Assembly (NCBI RefSeq): GCF_009806575.1
Contig: NZ_CP047095.1
Location: 4,344,001-4,408,000 of the forward strand
Direction: 5' to 3'
Source: Rossellomorea marisflavi
Lineage (GTDB): Bacteria > Bacillota > Bacilli > Bacillales > Bacillaceae_B
Length of the DNA stretch: 64,000 nt
The notes under the pieces: model-generated
The model's database searches: none
Told to the model about the DNA's origin: nothing
The model's input: the letters and a program-made list of their open reading frames with translations, nothing else
Translations under genes and position numbers: made by a program
Shown: positions 11,483-20,921 of the stretch, in pieces
Layout of the letters: each line of letters begins with the position of its first letter
How positions within the stretch are numbered: position 1 is the stretch's first letter

Positions 11483-12481
11483 ATGAAAGATAATTTTTGG
11501 CATGAGTTACCTCGGCCGTTTTTTATACTGGCACCAATGGAAGCCGTGACAGATGTGGTATTCCGCCACGTCGTAAGTGAAGCGGCACGACCTGATGTAT
11601 TTTTCACAGAGTTTACGAATACAGAAAGCTACTGCCACCCGAAAGGCAAGGACAGCGTTCGCGGCCGCCTCACGTTCACCGATGACGAGCAGCCGATTGT
11701 CGCCCATATCTGGGGAGACAAGCCTGAATACTTCCGTCAGATGAGCATCGGCATGGCGGAAATGGGCTTCCGTGGGATCGACATCAACATGGGATGCCCC
11801 GTGCAGAATGTAGCCGCCAATGGAAAAGGCTCCGGCCTCATCCGCCGTCCTGACACGGCTGCCGAGCTGATCCAGGCAGCAAAAGCCGGTGGACTTCCCG
11901 TCAGCGTGAAGACCCGCCTCGGCTACACCGAAGTGGACGAATGGTATGACTGGCTCAAGCATCTCCTTGAGCAGGATATCGTCAACCTATCCATCCACCT
12001 CAGGACGAAAAAAGAAATGAGCAACGTGGACGCCCACTGGGAACTGATCCCGGAGATCAAGAAGCTGCGCGACGAAATCGCACCAAACACGCTTCTTACA
12101 ATCAACGGAGACATCCCGGACCGTCAAAAAGGGCTTGAGCTCGCCGAAAAATACGGAGTCGACGGCATCATGATCGGACGAGGAATCTTCCAAAACCCGT
12201 TCGCCTTCGAAACTGAGAAGAAAGAGCACAGCAGCCAGGAGCTCCTTGAACTCCTCCGTCTGCAGCTCGACCTTCACGACAAATACAACGACGAACTCGA
12301 ACCACGCCCATTCAAACCGCTCCGCCGCTTCTTCAAAATCTACGTCCGCGGCTTCAAAGGCGCAAGCGAACTCCGCAACCGCCTCATGGAAACCGAATCG
12401 ACAGATGAAGTACGTGCGCTGTTGGATGAATATGCAGAGAAAATCGGGATCCAGGAAGAGAAGGGATTCTCGGTTACCTGA
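11483..12481 (+). CDS. dus: tRNA-dihydrouridine synthase
   Basis: This FMN enzyme reduces uridine to dihydrouridine in tRNA D-loops, using NADPH. The 332-residue protein opens with [15 protein letters not shown]. The catalytic Cys105 lies in [18 protein letters not shown]. The phosphate-binding end of the barrel reads INGDIPD and [14 protein letters not shown]. The C-terminal helical domain ends in the lysine-rich region typical of the family. It resembles B. subtilis YfjN, one of two Dus paralogues usually found in Bacillus. It is monocistronic with its own terminator. Confidence 0.92.
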   Translation: MKDNFWHELPRPFFILAPMEAVTDVVFRHVVSEAARPDVFFTEFTNTESYCHPKGKDSVRGRLTFTDDEQPIVAHIWGDKPEYFRQMSIGMAEMGFRGIDINMGCPVQNVAANGKGSGLIRRPDTAAELIQAAKAGGLPVSVKTRLGYTEVDEWYDWLKHLLEQDIVNLSIHLRTKKEMSNVDAHWELIPEIKKLRDEIAPNTLLTINGDIPDRQKGLELAEKYGVDGIMIGRGIFQNPFAFETEKKEHSSQELLELLRLQLDLHDKYNDELEPRPFKPLRRFFKIYVRGFKGASELRNRLMETESTDEVRALLDEYAEKIGIQEEKGFSVT

Positions 12482-12490
12482 TTCGATGAA

Positions 12491-12517
12491 GAAGAGCCCA
12501 TAGGCTCTTCTTTTTTT
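12491..12517 (+). terminator. Terminator of dus
   Basis: GAAGAGCC and GGCTCTTC pair around CATA, followed by seven T. Confidence 0.9.
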
Positions 12518-12605
12518 GATTGACTTTATCCCCTTTTTTCACTACTATTCCAAATAGTTACATAGATTTGTATGACTTCATTCGGTCATTTAAGGAGGCG
12601 GAACA

Positions 12606-13187
12606 ATGGAACTGATCAACCACTTCATCAAAGGATTACACGAGCACCTGCTGCCAGAAGAATTGGAAGAACTCAAAAAGTCTCACGGTGCCAGCCCGGA
12701 AGACCTTGAACAGCTTAGACGACTCTACCCAGACTGCCCGGAATCACTCCTGTCCCTGCTTGAAAACATCGACGGGACGTTCTGGAGACAATACGGCGAA
12801 GAAAAGATCGCCGTCTGCATCCTCGGTTCCGATGTCGAAGACGGTAGATATCCCTATTACCTCTTGTCCACCCAGCAGATGATCGGCAGCTCAAAAGAAG
12901 AAGTAGACACCTCTTATCTTTCTGAGTATGAAGAAGACGACGTCGATCCCAGGATCAATCAAGACGGCCTGTATCCCGGCACGTACATCCACTTCTCCGA
13001 CTGTATGAATAACGGGGGAACCTCCAATCTATTCATCGATTTCAACCCGACCGACCAAGGCGTTTCCGGACAGATTGTCCGCTTTTTGCATGATCCGGAT
13101 GAGTTTAAGGTGATCGCCGACAGTTTTAATGAGTATGTGCAGGGGTTGATCGATGGCGGGTTTGTGTTTTTGGAAGAAGAAGAGTGA
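12606..13187 (+). CDS. SMI1/KNR4 (SUKH) family protein
   Basis: The 193-residue acidic protein has SUKH signatures: YPDCPESLLSLLENIDGTFW near the N-terminus and GTYIHFSDCMNNGGTSNLFIDFNP later. SUKH domains often act as immunity proteins for polymorphic toxins or as general regulators. No toxin gene is beside it here, so an immunity role is only a possibility. The ATG follows a textbook TAAGGAGGCG. It ends 52 bases before the MazG-like gene, which may be in the same transcript. Confidence 0.8.
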   Translation: MELINHFIKGLHEHLLPEELEELKKSHGASPEDLEQLRRLYPDCPESLLSLLENIDGTFWRQYGEEKIAVCILGSDVEDGRYPYYLLSTQQMIGSSKEEVDTSYLSEYEEDDVDPRINQDGLYPGTYIHFSDCMNNGGTSNLFIDFNPTDQGVSGQIVRFLHDPDEFKVIADSFNEYVQGLIDGGFVFLEEEE

Positions 13188-13239
13188 TTCAAATGGTACG
13201 CCCTTCAAATCCCTACACCAGTAAAAGGAGACAACAACC

Positions 13240-13542
13240 ATGAGTGATATCCAACAATTAATGAACAAGATCGACCAGTTCCGGGACGACCGAAACTGGA
13301 GACCGAACCACAACCCAAAGGATCTCGCCATCTCCATTTCCATTGAAGCCGCCGAGCTGCTCGAGGACTTTCAGTGGGTCACAAGTGAAGAAGCACTGGA
13401 GGAAAATACTGAAAATATCCGCGAAGAGATTGCCGATATCCTGATTTATTCCTTTACCCTGTGCTCAGAGCTCGGGTTCGATGTGAAGGAGATCGTGGAA
13501 GAGAAGATTGTGAAGAACGGGTTGAAGTACCCCGTGAAATGA
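13240..13542 (+). CDS. MazG-like nucleotide pyrophosphohydrolase
   Basis: This 100-residue all-alpha enzyme hydrolyses nucleoside triphosphates to monophosphates and pyrophosphate and is thought to clean the nucleotide pool. The metal-binding EXXE...EXXD motif is visible as SIEAAELLEDFQW and then REEIADILIYS. It is a single-domain form similar to dCTP pyrophosphatases; the preferred base cannot be read. It follows the SUKH gene and ends at a shared terminator. Confidence 0.87.
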   Translation: MSDIQQLMNKIDQFRDDRNWRPNHNPKDLAISISIEAAELLEDFQWVTSEEALEENTENIREEIADILIYSFTLCSELGFDVKEIVEEKIVKNGLKYPVK

Positions 13543-13556
13543 ATAGAGAACCATAT

Positions 13557-13591
13557 GAAATACCCCTCCTCATAGCGAGAAGGGGTATTTC
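13557..13591. terminator. Bidirectional terminator between the MazG-like gene and cutC
   Basis: GAAATACCCCT and AGGGGTATTTC form a perfect 11-bp stem between two convergent genes, with T-rich flanks on both sides. Confidence 0.85.
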
Positions 13592-13606
13592 CGTTATTTT
13601 ATCCCA

Positions 13607-14239
13607 TTAATCAACGATTCTCGTACCGTGAGCCTCTGTGACGCCTAACGAAGATGTGATGTCCTCCAGATTTCGTGAGGTCACCCCTCCGCCAGGGAGA
13701 ATCGCAATCCTACCATTTGCATGTTCAACATACGCTTTCAACCGGTCCACATTATCTTCAATCTTCGTATCCGACGAACCGCCATGGGTCAGAATACGAT
13801 GAACACCATGCTCCACCAGCCAATCGATGGCCTTCAGCTGGGACTCAGCCGTAATCGCATCGAACGCCATATGAAAGACAACTTCAAGACCACTGGCTAC
13901 TTCAAGTAGCGTGACCATGGCTTCCTCATCAATCCAACCGTCCTGAGTCAGGCAGCCGAAGACGACGCCATCGGTTCCGATCTCTTTCAGATGGATGATA
14001 TCCCGCTTCATGATCTCGATTTCATCGACAGTGTAGACGAAATCGCCGCCTCTTGGGCGGATCATGCTCATGACCTTCACGTTCCGACTGCGGCAGTAGT
14101 CCAGCGTGACCTGTGCCACACCGGGACTGACCGTCGTTCCGCCAACGGCGAGGTTATCGCATAGCTCCACCCGCCGGGCACCTTTTTCGATCGCTTCAGG
14201 GACCTTCGTGAAATTCTCGACACAGACTTCCTTCAACAT
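13607..14239 (-). CDS. cutC: CutC family protein (copper homeostasis-like TIM barrel)
   Basis: The 210-residue barrel has the typical CutC elements VCVENFTKVPEAIEKGARRVELCDNL (broken across strands 1-2), MIRPRGGDFVYT, DGVVFGCLTQDG, FHMAFDAI and ILPGGGVTSRN. The family was linked to copper tolerance in E. coli, but a direct role is disputed and the enzyme activity is unknown. It is a little shorter than the ~230-248 usual. It follows the lipoprotein gene by 18 bases, so the two are probably one operon. Confidence 0.9.
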   Translation of the reverse strand: MLKEVCVENFTKVPEAIEKGARRVELCDNLAVGGTTVSPGVAQVTLDYCRSRNVKVMSMIRPRGGDFVYTVDEIEIMKRDIIHLKEIGTDGVVFGCLTQDGWIDEEAMVTLLEVASGLEVVFHMAFDAITAESQLKAIDWLVEHGVHRILTHGGSSDTKIEDNVDRLKAYVEHANGRIAILPGGGVTSRNLEDITSSLGVTEAHGTRIVD

Positions 14240-14257
14240 GCTAGTTCTCCTTACTTC

Positions 14258-15361
14258 TTATTGATAGTTTACAAAAGCCGGTGCAGGGTCCAGTTCCAGG
14301 ACGTCTTCAGGCGTCATGACCGGTTCATCCTTCTTGTAGAATACTTTGAACCCGCCGTACTGGATCGGCTGATTATGGACGAGCTGATGGTAACCTGCCC
14401 GCTTCAATCCAGCAATTCCGTGACCGTCATTATTCAGCACCACTTCCACATTCTCTGTAGGCTGGATCGCGTCTTTATTGTTCAGGATGATATCGGCAAA
14501 TTGGTGCACAACCACCATTTTGTCTGGCAGGTCGTTCTCCTCAGTCAGTTTGGAAATATACTCAATCGCCTCTTGCACTTCCTCACCATCTACATGCCCC
14601 AGATCTTCACCGGGAACCTGTCCGTCTGTCACATGGAATTCAGTATCGATGGCCAAGTGAACATTCGGACGCTTCAAATACTTCTCTACCAGTTTCACTT
14701 GATGCATGATCGTGTCTTTCCCCAATTGAATATCCAGGATCAACAGTGCATCATTCTCCTCTGCGAGCTTCGCATACGTCTCGATATCCTCTTCAGATGT
14801 CGGAACCATATACAGACCATCATCCCCAGGACTACGCTGCGCCACGGTTGCGATCAATTCAATCGCAGGGATGGCCGGACGATCCGGATCCAGTTCAGAA
14901 TAGGCCTTCGTCTGTTCCTTCAATTTGGTCATCAACTCATCCGGACTGTACTCACCTAGGATCCCCATGTTCTCAGAACGGGGGGTTCCATAGTAGGAAA
15001 CAATCCTATTCTCTTTTAAGGGACCATCCGTCTGGTCTTCCTTATCCTTAGCAAGCGTCTGCCCAAGTGGCACACTTCTCGTCGTGTCATCACCATGCGC
15101 CTCAGAAGTCGGCATATTCGACTGCTGCTCACTCGTATAATGACTCTCAATCGGCTCGGCACCCTCAGATGGCTTGATCGCTTCATAGCTCGCCACAGGT
15201 TCCTTCTTCGCAGGCTCCTCTTTCTTCTTCTCATTCTCTTTCTTTGAGGTCTGCTCCGTCTTCGGCTCTTTCTTCTCAGTACTTGCTTCCTCAGAGCAGC
15301 CCGCCAACAGCAAACCCGGGACCACACCAAAGAAAGCTCCTGCCATCACTAGTTTTTTCAC
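14258..15361 (-). CDS. Secreted lipoprotein with conserved Asp/His-rich domain, unknown function
   Basis: A signal peptide ends in the lipobox LLLAGC, so Cys21 or so is the lipidated residue and the protein is anchored outside. A Lys/Glu-rich linker (about 25-60) leads to a ~280-residue domain. That domain contains SYYGTPRSENMGILGEY, LLILDIQLG, VHLAIDTEFHV, MVVVHQFAD, VVLNNDGHG and a final AFVNYQ. The alternating strands and acidic/His ends suggest a TIM-barrel hydrolase, but this is inference only. It is the first gene of a likely two-gene unit with cutC. Confidence 0.75.
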   Translation of the reverse strand: MKKLVMAGAFFGVVPGLLLAGCSEEASTEKKEPKTEQTSKKENEKKKEEPAKKEPVASYEAIKPSEGAEPIESHYTSEQQSNMPTSEAHGDDTTRSVPLGQTLAKDKEDQTDGPLKENRIVSYYGTPRSENMGILGEYSPDELMTKLKEQTKAYSELDPDRPAIPAIELIATVAQRSPGDDGLYMVPTSEEDIETYAKLAEENDALLILDIQLGKDTIMHQVKLVEKYLKRPNVHLAIDTEFHVTDGQVPGEDLGHVDGEEVQEAIEYISKLTEENDLPDKMVVVHQFADIILNNKDAIQPTENVEVVLNNDGHGIAGLKRAGYHQLVHNQPIQYGGFKVFYKKDEPVMTPEDVLELDPAPAFVNYQ

Positions 15362-15609
15362 ATTATCCCACCTGTTTCAACACGTATTTCATATGTATGA
15401 TGATCCGTCCACACCACAAATGATTTCTTTACCATTTTTACTATAATTCTATCAGAATATCAAATGTATCTAGTTTGTAGAGACCTTACCATTTACCATA
15501 CCACGTGAAAACAGGAATAATCGTATATTTAAAATGTTTTAACAATTTCAGGTGATCTTCTTGTAATATAGTAAAAAGGGCTTGTGAAATAAGAAAGAGG
15601 TGCAAAAGT

Positions 15610-16242
15610 ATGTTTGGCGTCATTCATTTTGAAGTATTTCTTCTAACGGGAATCCTACTGAACCTGATTCCCGGAGCAGACACGATGTATATTGTCGGTC
15701 GAAGCATATCACAAGGTCGGACAGCAGGTATTTACTCGGTGCTGGGGATCATTAGCGGTTCCCTAGTCCATACGTTATTCGTGGCGTTTGGTCTATCCTT
15801 GATCTTGGTAAAATCCGTTCTCTTATTCAATGTCATCAAGGTCATCGGAGTCGTGTACCTCGTATACCTGGGTATTCGCATGATTCTAGATAAATCGAAT
15901 CTTGCCTTCCAACAAGCGACAGGCACCACAATGAACAAACGAAAAATCTACATCCAGGGCTTACTGACCAGTCTCACCAATCCCAAAGTATCGCTATTCT
16001 TTATCGCATTCATGCCTCAGTTCATAGACCCCAATGTCACAAGTCCCGTCCCATTCTTGATACTAGGACTAACCTTTTTCATAACGGGGTTGCTCTGGTG
16101 CCTGTTCGTAGCCTACTTCTCCTCCTACGTCACCAAAACGCTCAGGGGAAACCAAAAGGTTGGACAGGTCTTGAATAAAGTAACCGGAGTGATCTTTATC
16201 GGGATGGGGATCAAACTCCTTCAAACAAAAGCTCCGAGCTAA
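15610..16242 (+). CDS. LysE/RhtB family amino-acid exporter
   Basis: This 210-residue inner-membrane protein has about six spans and exports amino acids or analogues. The N-terminal LLNLIPGADTMYIVGRSISQG is the LysE signature, and GLLTSLTNPKVSLFFIAFMPQFI is the second conserved segment. The substrate is unknown. The start follows AAGAGGTGC. No regulator gene is adjacent. Confidence 0.9.
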   Translation: MFGVIHFEVFLLTGILLNLIPGADTMYIVGRSISQGRTAGIYSVLGIISGSLVHTLFVAFGLSLILVKSVLLFNVIKVIGVVYLVYLGIRMILDKSNLAFQQATGTTMNKRKIYIQGLLTSLTNPKVSLFFIAFMPQFIDPNVTSPVPFLILGLTFFITGLLWCLFVAYFSSYVTKTLRGNQKVGQVLNKVTGVIFIGMGIKLLQTKAPS

Positions 16243-16270
16243 AGTAGATAAAAATCTCCAGATTGCAAAC

Positions 16271-16304
16271 AAGCCGATCAGATTTCGTCTGATCGGCTTT
16301 CTTT
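16271..16304 (+). terminator. Terminator after the LysE gene
   Basis: AAGCCGATCAGA and TCTGATCGGCTT are perfect complements around a five-base loop, followed by a short T-rich stretch. Confidence 0.88.
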
Positions 16305-16401
16305 AGAATTACAATATATTCCCGTTACCTAAAAACATTTTGTGATTCCTTAAAAATATATTAGTATGGAAGATAACAATCGGATTAAAAGAGGTGCTAC
16401 C

Positions 16402-17109
16402 ATGCGTATTAACAAATATATAAGCGAAGCCGGAAAAGCGTCCAGGCGCGGTGCGGACAGACTCATCGAAGACGGTAGGGTCACCATCAACGGAAAACGC
16501 GCCACAATCGGCGACCAGGTGAACCCCGGAGATGACGTCGTCGTAGACGGGAACCCAATCCGGGTCGCACGAAACAACGTATACATTGCCTTGAACAAAC
16601 CAGTAGGCATCACCAGCACAACAGAAAAAGGCGTAAAAGGAAACATCGTCGACCTCGTCAACCATCCCTTGAGAATCTTCAACATTGGACGACTCGATAA
16701 GGACTCCGAGGGACTCATCCTCATGACCAACGACGGTGACATCGTAAACGAAATCCTGCGCTCAGAAAACCAACACGAAAAAGAATACATCGTCTCAGTC
16801 GACAAGCCCATTACACCTGAATTCGTCAAGAAAATGTCAGAAGGCGTCAAAATCCTAGGGACCACAACGCTCCCATGTAAAGTCGAGCAACTATCAAAAT
16901 TCGACTTCCAAATTACACTGACACAGGGATTGAACCGCCAGATCCGCCGTATGTGTGAGGTATTGGGGTATAATGTGTACCGATTGCAGCGGACGCGGAT
17001 CATGAATATCCAGTTGGGGAAACTGCCTCCTGGCCAGTGGAGGGATCTGTCTAAGAAAGAGAAGACTCAGTTGTTTAGGGAGTTGGATTATGAGGCTCGG
17101 GAGTGGTGA
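16402..17109 (+). CDS. rluF: 23S rRNA pseudouridine synthase, RluF/RsuA family
   Basis: The 235-residue enzyme isomerises a uridine in 23S rRNA. An S4 RNA-binding domain covers the first ~60 residues ([20 protein letters not shown]). The catalytic domain has the motif [17 protein letters not shown], with the catalytic Asp, and the later [15 protein letters not shown]. These fit the RluF type (U2604 in E. coli numbering); the exact target is inferred. The chosen ATG follows AGAGGTG. It is the last gene before the AT-rich island. Confidence 0.85.
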   Translation: MRINKYISEAGKASRRGADRLIEDGRVTINGKRATIGDQVNPGDDVVVDGNPIRVARNNVYIALNKPVGITSTTEKGVKGNIVDLVNHPLRIFNIGRLDKDSEGLILMTNDGDIVNEILRSENQHEKEYIVSVDKPITPEFVKKMSEGVKILGTTTLPCKVEQLSKFDFQITLTQGLNRQIRRMCEVLGYNVYRLQRTRIMNIQLGKLPPGQWRDLSKKEKTQLFRELDYEAREW

Positions 17110-17140
17110 GTGGGGGACTAATTTCTTACTCTTGAAAAAG

Positions 17141-17190
17141 AAGAGCAACGTTCGTTTTATCTTGGAACGTTGCTCTTTTATTTTTTGTTT
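17141..17190. terminator. Terminator between rluF and the former rlmH end
   Basis: AAGAGCAACGTTC (17141-17153) pairs with GAACGTTGCTCTT (17165-17177), with a T-run to the right and an A-run to the left, so it works both ways. On the minus strand it directly follows the re-created rlmH stop codon. It is therefore probably the original rlmH terminator. Confidence 0.85.
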
Positions 17191-17192
17191 TT

Positions 17193-17209
17193 TATTTATG
17201 ATACGGTTC
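17193..17209 (-). repeat. Distal attachment-site repeat of the island
   Basis: This 17-bp copy of the rlmH end differs at one base from the copy in rlmH. Together with the next T it restores the codons for EPYHK and a TAA stop on the minus strand. Such a duplicated gene end is what site-specific insertion leaves behind. Confidence 0.72.
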
Positions 17210-17242
17210 ACAGTGGTTATTTGAGAGGCAAAAAACATATAA

Positions 17243-17266
17243 AGACGAGAGACAAATCTCTCGTCT
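17243..17266. terminator. Hairpin just inside the left end of the island
   Basis: AGACGAGAG and CTCTCGTCT form a 9-bp stem around ACAAAT. The T-runs on both sides are weak to moderate. The rest of the interval up to the helicase stop contains only a 63-codon frame with no ribosome-binding site and no recognisable protein. Confidence 0.5.
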
Positions 17267-17471
17267 ATTTTCAATTGCAAATTCTTAAATGTCTATTTAT
17301 AAGATTAAGTATCCGAAACTTCTTGTCACTTGGTTAATAAACTTATTACTACTAAATATAGCTTCTATTGAGAGTAGGGGCTTAGAAATACCAAGGGTTT
17401 TAAGTTATCACCTTGAGTTAGAATACTCCCATAAAGGAATTGTTAATTTAATATTCCTGGATAGTTACTTA

Positions 17472-20400
17472 TTAAATTGATTTATAATTGGTTACAACTT
17501 GTATATTGCTTCCAAATTTCCTTTTGACTCTGCATTCAATTTCCGCTCCCATAATATCCATTTGAAATGAAAGTATCTTAGCTAGTCCCCTTGGAACAAA
17601 ACCAAGTTGCTTATCTTGGTGAAAAATTTGAATTGCAAATGAATCAAATTCATTCTCCTGCTGTCTCTTTAACAATAATTTCTCTCCCACTTTAATAAGT
17701 TTCGCTACCTCAATTCTTTCTGCTTCATACGGTATTCCTTTCACATTGAAGGAATAATTAGTCTTATTAAAATTACTTGTGGTTTTGTCATTTAGATTAA
17801 TTTTTGATATTAAATTAAAGATATTACGTATTCCGTAAGTTGATTTTATCCCACACTTATTAATTTCTTCCACTTGAAGATTCACAAACCAATTTATAAA
17901 GGAACGTAAATCTATAGGGCCGTCATAAGACTCTGATAAGAGCAAACAATCTTTTCTAGATATCAAACCCATATCCTTCAACCACAAAGCATAAGTATCG
18001 TTCAATCCACTTTTTATTTTTGCTGGGAGACTTAAAATACTCTTACTAAGACTAGTCCAATCGCGCTGTAATATATACGATGCAATGAAGATTACAGATG
18101 TAATTCCCCAAGGATATCTATAAGCTAGGCAATCTTCTATGTAAACATTCATTAAATCTGCGTTTTCTTCTCCAACAGAATCTGACCACAACCTTCTAAG
18201 CGTTTCTAAATCATCCCCATTTATCCACGAAAGTATAAAAGGTTCGAGCTTGGTATTACCCACGATTGAAACGTTTTTTAAAGTTTCTTTGGGTTGCATT
18301 TCTTCACATAATATTAAGCATTTTAGTGCTAGCTTTAAAAATTCCACTTCATTTTCTTCCTCAAATGCCTTACTAAGATTTTGAGTACTTAGTAAAGTTT
18401 CTTCAATTTTAATGCATGAATCAAGAGTTAAACCCGTTCTCGCAAATACAACTTTTCTTTCACGTGGTTCAATACTCCAAAAACGATTAGCAGTTTCAAG
18501 TAAGATGCTTTTAACATATTGTGAATCTTCATCTATGGATTGTATTTTAAATAAGGTATCTCCTACAAAAGACTCCATTAGTTGTTGATCTGGAGTATCA
18601 ACTACTTCTTCCACAAGAAAATTCATAAGTGCAGGTTCAGAGTATTCTGCGATAATGTCTTGTAAAGCTTGTTTAGAAATCCTTCCTTCACGATGTAATT
18701 CCATTGCAACAGTAAATATACTTCTAACGCGCTCAGAATTCAGTGGATTGGAGTATTCATTATATAAAGCTCTATCCCTTGCAGAATTAATAACAAAAAC
18801 AACCTGACCTTCTGTCTCTCGCCCTGCTCTACCAGATCTACCAACTATATTCCAAAAATCCCTAACTTTAACTGATAACCGTTCAGAAGGGTTTGGGATA
18901 ATATCCAAGGAGTAGACCAGTAAAGTTTTTATTGGTAAATTTACTCCTTGACCTAGCGTATGTGTTGCAACAAGTATTTTTAACTTTTTTTGCGCGTATT
19001 CTCTTTCGACAGCTTTTCTTACTTCATCTGCTAAATCTCCAAAATGAGGTGCTACTCCCCTGCTTATACATTGTGTTATTATGCTATCCTCTCCATACCA
19101 CCTAATTGCAGCTTCCAGTGCTTCACTATCATCTACCTTCGGAAAATGTGTTTCAGCATCATAATAATTATCTAAGATATCGATTAATTTCAAGAATGCT
19201 TTTAATACGCTATAGACACCTCCCCCACCACCTCGGCCAACTGTAGCACAATATATAAGTACTGATCCTTCCCGGAGATACCGGTACGCTAAAATTGCTG
19301 TTGATTCGGACTTGTTGGTAAAATTAGGGAAAATCTTTTCGATAACCCTTTTCTTCTTCTTCCCCTTGGTGATTTTCCATTGTAAAGGGTTTATAAAATT
19401 CGGAATGAAAATCTTTTTAGATCTACTACCTATGTCTTGAACATAATTATTAAATTCAACTTGGCCATTAGTTCCAATCCATGAAAAGTAACCTATTAAC
19501 CTTCTTGTAGGCTGCCATGCGTGACCATCGTATTGTTTAGGTGAATCTATTTTTGATTGTTCATTATTTATTAGCCATTTTGCAAACTCATCACTATCAG
19601 CATCAGGCATAACTGCTGAAATAAATAAAAATCTGCTGTGTTTTGGTGTAAACCATCTTTTAAGGCGTGTGAGAAGTAATTCGAATTGTGCTGATCTACT
19701 ATCTAAATTACCTAAGACATGTCCCTCATCGAATACAAAAAGAGAAATATCATCAAATAACTCAGGCTTTACTCTGATTAAGAAGTCAACCTTTTCAGGC
19801 GTAGCAACTAATACATCAGCTTCTCTTAACCAAAATTGATCAAGTTCATTCAACTCATAACTTCCGGATAGGCTAGAAACTACATAGCCTAATTTCGATA
19901 AACGACTACTTAAGTTATTTTCCACCTCATTGACAAGTGAACGAAAAGGAGCAATATAAAGGCACTTTTTGTTACTTCCGATCTGTTGTAAAATGGATAA
20001 TTCAGCAATTAAGGTCTTTCCTGCGCTAGTCGGCATTTGAATAATAAAACCTCTGTTATCTTCTAATACACCTTTATTTATTGCATTAATTTGGGATTTC
20101 CAGAACTCTGATTGAGATAATCTCTCTTCAGGAGGTAGCAGTTTATTATCTGAATAAGGACTTGTAGCAAGCAACCTTAAATATGGTTCCCAAATCTCAG
20201 ATGACTCTTCAATGAATTCCGATAATACTGTCCAAGTTGTACGATGATAAGAAATATGCATTTTAAATTCTAATAATGTTAATATAGTTGTGAGAGTCGC
20301 ATCTCTTAGATTTAGGGCTAAATCCTTTGCTTCCGCTAAATCTTTGTAAAAATCGCCATTAACTCCAGTTAACTGAAACTTGCTAAATTCACTAATTGCT

Positions 20401-20921
20401 TTTCTCCAAAAATATTCAATTTCATTATCAGAATCCCCTATAAGTTGCATGTCAGCTGGTTTAATAGCCTGTAGCTGCTTCCTTAATAGCAAAGTCACTA
20501 ATGAGAATAAATTATTTACACTTATGTCCAATGATTCATTTTCTTCAATTTTATATTCAAGCGAGTTTAATATACACGAAGAATTAGCTTGAAAACCTGA
20601 TAAGTCATAGCAAAGTGCAGATAAAACCTTAGCATAATCTTTGTCATATTCTTCAGACATTAAAGAAAAAGTTTCAAATAGTTCGGCAGAAACTTTAAGT
20701 CCTTGCATACATACTGGACTTTCTTTGTGAGTCAAAACTTTGGCACTTGCTGAACTTAGAAATAATGCATAACCCCATATTGTTGATTCATTATAGGTTG
20801 CTTTGAAATTTGCCCCCATTTTTTTTGCGAAAATCTGACCATACTGGTTCCTAAAAAACGAAGAATCTATCAATTCTTCTACTTGTTTTTCTTTTTTATT
20901 AATATATTCAAGGAGTTCCAT
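17472..20921 (-). CDS. HamB-like Ski2-type superfamily 2 helicase with C-terminal HIRAN domain
   Basis: The 1149-residue protein has an N-terminal helical region of ~285 residues. A two-domain SF2 motor follows: Walker A MPTSAGKT (296-303), motif II DEGH (398-401), motif III SAV (435-437), and motifs V-VI with LGQGVNLP (656-663) and GRSGRAGRE (694-702). A helical domain follows (~740-1045). Residues ~1057-1135 (FNVKGIPYEAERIEVAK, FDSFAIQIF, KQLGFVPRGLA) read as a HIRAN domain, which binds free DNA ends or 3' ends in other proteins. The ATG lies nine bases after GGGGAGGA and overlaps the nuclease gene by 14 bases. The pair fits Hachiman/AbpAB-type anti-phage defence; a HIRAN tail is not something I know from described HamB proteins. 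Confidence 0.82.
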   Translation of the reverse strand: MELLEYINKKEKQVEELIDSSFFRNQYGQIFAKKMGANFKATYNESTIWGYALFLSSASAKVLTHKESPVCMQGLKVSAELFETFSLMSEEYDKDYAKVLSALCYDLSGFQANSSCILNSLEYKIEENESLDISVNNLFSLVTLLLRKQLQAIKPADMQLIGDSDNEIEYFWRKAISEFSKFQLTGVNGDFYKDLAEAKDLALNLRDATLTTILTLLEFKMHISYHRTTWTVLSEFIEESSEIWEPYLRLLATSPYSDNKLLPPEERLSQSEFWKSQINAINKGVLEDNRGFIIQMPTSAGKTLIAELSILQQIGSNKKCLYIAPFRSLVNEVENNLSSRLSKLGYVVSSLSGSYELNELDQFWLREADVLVATPEKVDFLIRVKPELFDDISLFVFDEGHVLGNLDSRSAQFELLLTRLKRWFTPKHSRFLFISAVMPDADSDEFAKWLINNEQSKIDSPKQYDGHAWQPTRRLIGYFSWIGTNGQVEFNNYVQDIGSRSKKIFIPNFINPLQWKITKGKKKKRVIEKIFPNFTNKSESTAILAYRYLREGSVLIYCATVGRGGGGGVYSVLKAFLKLIDILDNYYDAETHFPKVDDSEALEAAIRWYGEDSIITQCISRGVAPHFGDLADEVRKAVEREYAQKKLKILVATHTLGQGVNLPIKTLLVYSLDIIPNPSERLSVKVRDFWNIVGRSGRAGRETEGQVVFVINSARDRALYNEYSNPLNSERVRSIFTVAMELHREGRISKQALQDIIAEYSEPALMNFLVEEVVDTPDQQLMESFVGDTLFKIQSIDEDSQYVKSILLETANRFWSIEPRERKVVFARTGLTLDSCIKIEETLLSTQNLSKAFEEENEVEFLKLALKCLILCEEMQPKETLKNVSIVGNTKLEPFILSWINGDDLETLRRLWSDSVGEENADLMNVYIEDCLAYRYPWGITSVIFIASYILQRDWTSLSKSILSLPAKIKSGLNDTYALWLKDMGLISRKDCLLLSESYDGPIDLRSFINWFVNLQVEEINKCGIKSTYGIRNIFNLISKINLNDKTTSNFNKTNYSFNVKGIPYEAERIEVAKLIKVGEKLLLKRQQENEFDSFAIQIFHQDKQLGFVPRGLAKILSFQMDIMGAEIECRVKRKFGSNIQVVTNYKSI

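Noticed and set aside
11265-11486. 73-codon frame upstream of dus
   Set aside because: It arises from the two direct repeats, which give a duplicated peptide pattern; no ribosome-binding site is present.
17289-17480. 63-codon frame inside the left end of the island
   Set aside because: It has no ribosome-binding site, no recognisable domain, and overlaps the helicase stop region.
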